The notes under the pieces were generated by a model. The model ran no database searches. It had not been told where the DNA came from and saw only the letters and a program-made list of their open reading frames with translations. A DNA stretch of 37,820 bases, from assembly GCA_013911835.1 (NCBI GenBank), contig JACESM010000004.1:1-37820 (forward strand), given 5' to 3'. This document shows, piece by piece, positions 33,389 to 37,820 of the stretch. The stretch's first letter is position 1, and each line of letters begins with the position of its first letter. The translations under genes were made by a program, and so were the position numbers. This DNA comes from Porphyrobacter sp. Its GTDB lineage: Bacteria > Pseudomonadota > Alphaproteobacteria > Sphingomonadales > Sphingomonadaceae.

Positions 33389-35509
33389 ATGCGCCCCACT
33401 CTCCTCCTCTCCGCCGCTCTCCTCCCCCTCGCCGCAACTGCCCAAGGACAAGAGACCGCCGCCCCTTCCGAAGAGGCCACCGCCGAAGACGCCCCGATCA
33501 TCGTTACCGCCGCGCGCACCGCCCTGCCGATCACCGCCCTCCCGCTCACCGCTGAGGTGATCGACCGCGAGACGCTCGCGCGCCAGCTCCAGATTTCGGG
33601 CTCGGTGGTCGATGCTGTCGCCGCGCTCACCCCATCGTTCAGCCCCTCCCGCCAGAAGCTCACCGGACAGGGCGAGACGCTGCGTGGCCGCTCGCCGCTC
33701 TTTGCGATTGACGGCATCCCGCAGACCGCCCCCTTGCGCGATGGCTCGCGTGACGGTTTCACCATCGATCCCTTCTTCATCGACCGCGTGGAGCTGGTCC
33801 TCGGCTCCAACGCATTGCAGGGCATCGGCGGCACCGGCGGGGTGATCAACCAAGTCACCGTCTCCGCCCCCGCCGAAGACGGCTGGAGCGCGCGCACCAT
33901 CCTGCAGGGCACCGCCGAAAGCGGCTTCGAAAGCGACGGCTTCGGCGGCAAGGTCGGCGCATTGCTCGCCAACCGCTCGGATGCCTTCGACGTGGTGGTG
34001 GGCGCGGCTTACGAACGCCGCGGCGTGTTCCGCGACGGCGAGCAGCGCCGCATCGCGCCCGATGGCACGCAGGGGGACCTGCAGGACTCCGACAGCCTCT
34101 CCTTCTTCGCCAAGGCGGGCGTGGAACTGGGCGGCGGCGTCAGGATCGAGGCGATGGGCCAGCGCTTCCAGCTACAGGGCGATGGCGATCTGATCGCGGT
34201 CGCCGGGAACCGCGCCACCGGCCTGCCCGCCACCGGCGCCGTCGGCGTGGTGCAGGGCGAGGCGCCTGAGAACCTTGCCGAGAGCCTCTCGCTGACCCTC
34301 ACTGCCGACGACCTTGCGGGCGGTGCCCTGCGCATCCGCGGTTTCTGGAACCGCACCGCCGACATCTACGGCGGCGGCATCTTCGCCGACTTTCAGGACC
34401 CGGCCATCGCCCCGCTCGGCACGCTGTTCGACCAGTCGCAGAACATCAGCCGCAAGTGGGGCGTCAACGCCAGCTGGGAGCGGGGCTTCGGCCCCCTCAA
34501 CCTCGTGGCGGGGGTTGACCTCCTCAACGACCGCACCGTGCAGGTGCTCGTCCAGACCGGCCGCGCCTGGGTGCCGCCGACCGACTACCGGAGCATCGCC
34601 CCCTTCGGTCAGGCGAACCTCGCGCTGTGGGACGGCAAGGTGCGCCTCGCGGGCGGCGTGCGCTGGGAGAATGTCGCAATCACCATCGACGACTACCAGA
34701 CGCTGTTCTTCTATGGCCCGCAGCAAGTGGGCGGCGGCTCGCCCAGCTTTGACCGCGTCCTGCCCAATGGCGGGATCGTGATCGAGCCGACACCCGGCAT
34801 CCGCGCCTATGCCAGCTATTCGCAGGGCTACACCGTGCCCGATGTCGGCCGCATCACCCGCGCGATCCGCACGCCGAATGTGGATCTCGACACCTTCCTC
34901 GACATCGCACCTGTCGTGGCCGACAACCGCGAAGTGGGTGTGGAGGTGAAGCGCGGGCCCATCGATGCCAGCGCGACCTATTTCTGGTCGGACAGCGACC
35001 GGGGCCAGCTGCTCGTGCTCGTCGGCGATGTGTTCGAAGTGCAGCGCCAGCGGATCGAGATCGAGGGGATCGAATTGAAGCTCACCACCGCCACCCCGAT
35101 CCGCGGCCTGCGATTGGGCTTCGGCTATGCGCACCTTGATGGTCGGGTCGACACCAATGGCGACGGGATCGTCAATGCCGACCTCGACGGCGCGAATATC
35201 GGCCCGGATCGTTTGAACATTTCTGCCGATTACACGAACGGCCCGGTCAGCCTGCGCCTGCAATCGCGCACGCATTTCTCGAGGCGGTTCGACGGCGGCG
35301 ATCCGCGCAATGACTTCGAGGGTTACCACGTGCTCGATGGCGCGGTGACCGTGGCGACCGGGTTCGGCAACTTCACCCTTGCCGCGCAGAACCTGCTCGA
35401 CCGGCAATATATCGACTACAATTCCGACACCCAGCGCCCAGCCGACAACCTCAGGTTCTTCGCCGGACGCGGGCGCAGCGTGACGTTGGGCTGGCTGGCG
35501 AATTTCTGA
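33389..35509 (+). CDS. TonB-dependent receptor, siderophore/iron type
   Basis: This 706-residue outer-membrane receptor has a signal peptide (LLLSAALLPLAATAQGQ), a TonB box-like APIIVTA, a plug with LTAEVIDRETL, LTPSFSPSRQKLTGQGETLRGR-type sequence, FAIDGIPQT and VELVLGSNALQG, and a barrel ending in LGWLANF. Fur-like boxes upstream and a PepSY membrane protein downstream point to ferric-siderophore uptake; the siderophore cannot be named. The ATG at 33389 was chosen because AGGAA lies 9 bases before it and the signal peptide starts there; the frame is open to 33335 but that part overlaps the Fur box. Residues 588-599 (DTNGDGIVNADL) resemble a calcium-binding DxNxDG loop. The stop shares one base with the next ATG. 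Confidence 0.9.
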   Translation: MRPTLLLSAALLPLAATAQGQETAAPSEEATAEDAPIIVTAARTALPITALPLTAEVIDRETLARQLQISGSVVDAVAALTPSFSPSRQKLTGQGETLRGRSPLFAIDGIPQTAPLRDGSRDGFTIDPFFIDRVELVLGSNALQGIGGTGGVINQVTVSAPAEDGWSARTILQGTAESGFESDGFGGKVGALLANRSDAFDVVVGAAYERRGVFRDGEQRRIAPDGTQGDLQDSDSLSFFAKAGVELGGGVRIEAMGQRFQLQGDGDLIAVAGNRATGLPATGAVGVVQGEAPENLAESLSLTLTADDLAGGALRIRGFWNRTADIYGGGIFADFQDPAIAPLGTLFDQSQNISRKWGVNASWERGFGPLNLVAGVDLLNDRTVQVLVQTGRAWVPPTDYRSIAPFGQANLALWDGKVRLAGGVRWENVAITIDDYQTLFFYGPQQVGGGSPSFDRVLPNGGIVIEPTPGIRAYASYSQGYTVPDVGRITRAIRTPNVDLDTFLDIAPVVADNREVGVEVKRGPIDASATYFWSDSDRGQLLVLVGDVFEVQRQRIEIEGIELKLTTATPIRGLRLGFGYAHLDGRVDTNGDGIVNADLDGANIGPDRLNISADYTNGPVSLRLQSRTHFSRRFDGGDPRNDFEGYHVLDGAVTVATGFGNFTLAAQNLLDRQYIDYNSDTQRPADNLRFFAGRGRSVTLGWLANF

Positions 35510-36609
35510 TGCGGCAGGCGCTTGTTCTGCTGCACCGCTGGATGGGCGGGCTGGTCGGCCTTGGGCTTGCGTTGCTCGGGCTAACCGGCGCGGCGCTGTT
35601 GTGGAAGCCGTGGTGGGCGAGCGTGGCACAGACGCCGCGCGCACCCTCAGGCGAGGAGATGCTGGCGATCATCACCGCCGCGCAGAAGCTCGACGCCGGT
35701 TACGTCACCCTGCCCTCAGCCGAATTCGGCACGGCGCAGGCGGGCCTCGGCGACGGCGCAGGTGCCTACCTCGCGCATGACGGGACGCTGCTCGCCCGCT
35801 GGCACAGCGTGTGGGAGCGGTCCGAGACCTTCCTCTTCGATCTCCACCACCACCTGCTGCTGGGCGAGACCGGCGAGGTGATCTCGGGCTGGCTGGGTAT
35901 TGCCGCGATCCTGTTCTGCGTCACTGGCCTGATCGTGTGGTGGCCGACGCGGCGCACCTTCCGCCTGCGCGTGCTGCCACCGCGCTTCACCCGCCCCGCC
36001 GTGATCCTCCACCACCGCGATATCGGTGCGGTGCTGGCGCTGCCGATCCTGCTTGCTGCGATCACCGGCGCGCTGATGGTGCTGAAGCCGCTCGGGCAAG
36101 CGGTGCTCGCCCCGCTCTCGCCCGCCGCCGAAGTCGCCGCGTGGCAGGCCAAGCCGCCCGCAACCCGCAATGCAACCGCTCCCGATTGGCCCGTGATTCT
36201 CGCCGCCGCGCAGCGCCGCTTGCCCGATGCCGAACCGCGCATGATCATCTGGCCCAAAACGCCCGGCGAGGCGGTCACGATCCGCATGCGCCGCCCTGCT
36301 GAATGGCACCCCAACGGCCGCACCACGCTGATGCTGGCGGGGGACGGCACGCTGATCGCCGCGCGCGATGCGACCGCCGCGCCGCGCGCCCTGCGGGCGA
36401 ACAACGCGCTCTACCCGCTCCATTCGGCGCAGCTGGCGGGGAGCGCCATGGCGCTGCCCCTGCGGATCGTGATGACCCTCGCCGGGCTCGGCCTGACGCT
36501 GCTGGGGAGCCTCGCGGTGGTGACCTTCTGGCGCAGCCGCAAGCTTCCCGCTATCCCTCGCACAAAGCGGCCCGCAGCCGCACCGCGCGAGGGGGAAACG
36601 AGTGCCTGA
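35509..36609 (+). CDS. PepSY-associated transmembrane protein, probable siderophore-iron reductase
   Basis: This 366-residue inner-membrane protein has about four transmembrane segments (around residues 12-32, 125-148, 185-205 and 315-340) and a periplasmic PepSY-like domain between the third and fourth. His residues near membrane edges (LLHRWMG, DLHHHLLLG, VILHHRDIG, YPLHSAQL) are typical of PepSY-TM proteins, some of which are haem-containing reductases releasing iron from ferric siderophores. WWPTRR after the second segment is also characteristic. The start overlaps the receptor stop by one base (TGATG), placing it in the same operon. Reductase function is inference from family and context. 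Confidence 0.85.
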   Translation: MRQALVLLHRWMGGLVGLGLALLGLTGAALLWKPWWASVAQTPRAPSGEEMLAIITAAQKLDAGYVTLPSAEFGTAQAGLGDGAGAYLAHDGTLLARWHSVWERSETFLFDLHHHLLLGETGEVISGWLGIAAILFCVTGLIVWWPTRRTFRLRVLPPRFTRPAVILHHRDIGAVLALPILLAAITGALMVLKPLGQAVLAPLSPAAEVAAWQAKPPATRNATAPDWPVILAAAQRRLPDAEPRMIIWPKTPGEAVTIRMRRPAEWHPNGRTTLMLAGDGTLIAARDATAAPRALRANNALYPLHSAQLAGSAMALPLRIVMTLAGLGLTLLGSLAVVTFWRSRKLPAIPRTKRPAAAPREGETSA

Positions 36610-37372
36610 CGCTACCGCCTGGGTGATGGCCCTCGCCGCCATGCTGGCGGGCGCCGCGATCGGCAGCTTCATTGGCACCGCCCTCGTGCGCCTGCCCGAG
36701 GGCCGCTCCGTGCTTGCCGGACGCTCGGCCTGCGATGCCTGCGCTGTGCCGATTGGCGCGCGCGATCTGATCCCGCTGGTCTCGTGGCTGACGCTCGGCG
36801 GCAAGTGCCGCCGCTGCGGCGCGGCGATCGGTGTGTGGCAACCCGTGGCCGAACTCGGCGGCGCACTGATCGGAGGCGCGGCGGTGCTGCTCGCGCCGGA
36901 GGGGCTGGCGCTGCCTGCCATGCTGCTCGGCTGGCAATTGCTGCTGCTGGCGCTGATCGACGCGCAGCACCTGTGGCTGCCACGTCCGCTGACCGCGCTC
37001 CTCGCCGCAAGCGGCGCGGGGCTGGCGGCGTGGCACGGGTGGCAGGAAGCGAGCCTTGCGCCGGTCGTCACGGCGGCGGCGGGCGGCGTGATCGGCTTTG
37101 TCATGCTGTGGGGCGTCGCGCGCGGCTACCGGATGCTGCGCGGGCGCGAGGGCATGGGCGGCGGCGATCCGCCGCTGCTTGGCGCGATCGGGTTGTGGCT
37201 GGGGCCGATGGGGGCGATCGGCACGGTGATCGGGGCGAGCCTCCTCGGCCTTGCCGCAGCGCTGGTGATGCTGCTGGCGCGCAGGCCCGTCGCCGCCGAC
37301 ACGGCGCTGCCGCTGGGGACGCTGATGGCGGCGGCAGGCTGGGCGATCTTTCTGGTGGCGGGCTCAGGATAG
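36602..37372 (+). CDS. A24-family prepilin peptidase (GspO/PilD-like)
   Basis: This inner-membrane aspartic peptidase would cleave, and often N-methylate, type IV pilin or type II secretion pseudopilin precursors. The 256-residue protein has the cytoplasmic zinc site of the long family members: Cys44/Cys47 (CDAC) and Cys69/Cys72 (CRRC). The two catalytic aspartates are Asp120 (ALIDAQHLWLP) and Asp189 (GMGGGD). The usual Lys soon after GxGxGD is absent here (GDPPLLGAIG). Several transmembrane segments are present. The GTG start at 36602 has GAGGGGG upstream and overlaps the PepSY gene by 8 bases. Being in an iron-type operon is unusual; no pilin or gsp gene is in the window. Confidence 0.88.
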   Translation: MPDATAWVMALAAMLAGAAIGSFIGTALVRLPEGRSVLAGRSACDACAVPIGARDLIPLVSWLTLGGKCRRCGAAIGVWQPVAELGGALIGGAAVLLAPEGLALPAMLLGWQLLLLALIDAQHLWLPRPLTALLAASGAGLAAWHGWQEASLAPVVTAAAGGVIGFVMLWGVARGYRMLRGREGMGGGDPPLLGAIGLWLGPMGAIGTVIGASLLGLAAALVMLLARRPVAADTALPLGTLMAAAGWAIFLVAGSG

Positions 37373-37444
37373 CCACGCGCGGACGTTGACGGCACGGCGC
37401 TGCTGGTTCACGCTGGGCGCACCTTCGGGGGGATTCCCAAAGCC

Positions 37445-37729
37445 ATGCCACTTCGCGTGCCCCGCCCAATCCTTGCTGCCGCCGCGCTTGCGGCACTGCC
37501 GGGTGCTGGCCTTGCGCAAGGCCCGGCACCGGCGCCCTATCTGCCCGCGCTCACCGCGGGCGAAGTGCCCGAAGCCGCCGCGGAGTGCCTTGCGCTGGCG
37601 ATCGCCTACGAGGCCGGGCAGGAGCCGATTGCCGGGCAGGAGGCCGTCGCGCAGGTCATCCTCAACCGTGTCCGCAGCACCGCCTATCCGGACAGCGTGT
37701 GCGGCGTCGTGTGGCAAGGCTCCGAACGG
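37445..37729 (+). CDS. SleB-type cell-wall hydrolase (PF07486-like), N-terminal part only
   Basis: This is the start of an exported peptidoglycan hydrolase. A signal peptide (ILAAAALAALPGAGLAQ) is followed by ECLALAIAYEAGQEP with the likely catalytic Glu, then AVAQVILNRVRS, AYPDSVCGVVWQGSERR, the conserved core of the SleB/CwlJ hydrolase_2 family. In that family GSERRT is followed by GC and an FSFTCDG-type stretch. Here the frame switches at about 37730 into the reverse complement of its own upstream codons and soon stops. The gene is therefore cut by the fold-back, not naturally short. GGGGGG lies before the ATG at 37445. Confidence 0.82.
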
Positions 37730-37820
37730 CGCACACGCTGTCCGGATAGGCGGTGCTGCGGACACGGTTGAGGATGACCTGCGCGACGGCCTCCTGCCCG
37801 GCAATCGGCTCCTGCCCGGC
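37613..37820. other. Perfect 91-base inverted repeat at the window end, likely fold-back artefact
   Basis: Bases 37730-37820 are the exact reverse complement of 37613-37703, with a 26-base spacer, and the match runs to the last base of the window. The left arm is normal coding sequence of the SleB-type gene, so the right arm is a copy of coding DNA in reverse. A CGCACA-type microhomology lies at the turn. This is the form of a chimeric read, a multiple-displacement product or a contig-end mis-join. Confidence 0.85.

Noticed and set aside
37364..37804. A 146-codon minus-strand open frame at the window end
   Set aside because: Its first part is the fold-back copy of SleB-type coding sequence and the rest is antisense to the same gene.

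Overview
The window is GC-rich and dense with genes on both strands, with many coupled or overlapping starts. The gene content suggests a sphingomonad-type alphaproteobacterium (Sphingomonadales, possibly an Erythrobacter/Porphyrobacter relative). The signs are a phosphotransferase-free sugar route through glucokinase and the Entner-Doudoroff enzymes, TonB-dependent receptors paired with LacI-type regulators, an S46 peptidase, and a glycine-rich two-partner secretion exoprotein beside an exported TPR protein. This placement is inferred from gene content, not from a marker gene. No rRNA, tRNA, CRISPR array or transposase was seen, and no gene-free stretch exceeds 300 bases.

Layout. (1) Bases 1-10911, minus strand: a two-partner secretion operon with an FhaC/ShlB transporter, a 2428-residue FhaB-like exoprotein and an exported TPR protein cut by the window edge. 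Each junction has a single spacer base. (2) 11183-14459: a lipoprotein with a Fur-like site upstream, divergent from an S46 dipeptidyl-peptidase. (3) 14555-18315: glucokinase and a divergent PEP-carboxylase-like protein. (4) 18459-20938: a LacI regulator divergent from an FHS-type sugar transporter, with an operator between them. (5) 21153-25144: zwf, edd and eda. (6) 25141-33149: a sucrose/fructan locus. On the minus strand are a TonB-dependent receptor, a GH68 fructosidase with no visible signal peptide, a ROK fructokinase and an esterase; divergently, a GPH-like symporter and a LacI regulator, with two operators between the arms. (7) 33389-37372: an iron-type operon of TonB-dependent receptor, PepSY membrane protein and prepilin peptidase behind Fur-like boxes. 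(8) 37445 to the end: the start of a SleB-type cell-wall hydrolase, interrupted by a fold-back sequence that looks like an assembly or amplification artefact.

How the genes fit together. Sections 3 to 6 form one carbon module. Sucrose or short fructans would cross the outer membrane through the receptor and the inner membrane through the symporter, and be split by GH68. Fructokinase and glucokinase would phosphorylate the products, and Zwf, Edd and Eda would convert glucose-6-phosphate to pyruvate and glyceraldehyde-3-phosphate. A lactonase (pgl) is not in the window. A 15-base identical sequence lies about 80 bases before both glk and zwf, which suggests shared control. GGGGAGG-type palindromic repeats fill two intergenic gaps, and one supplies the Shine-Dalgarno of edd. 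The least understood unit is the secretion operon at the left end.
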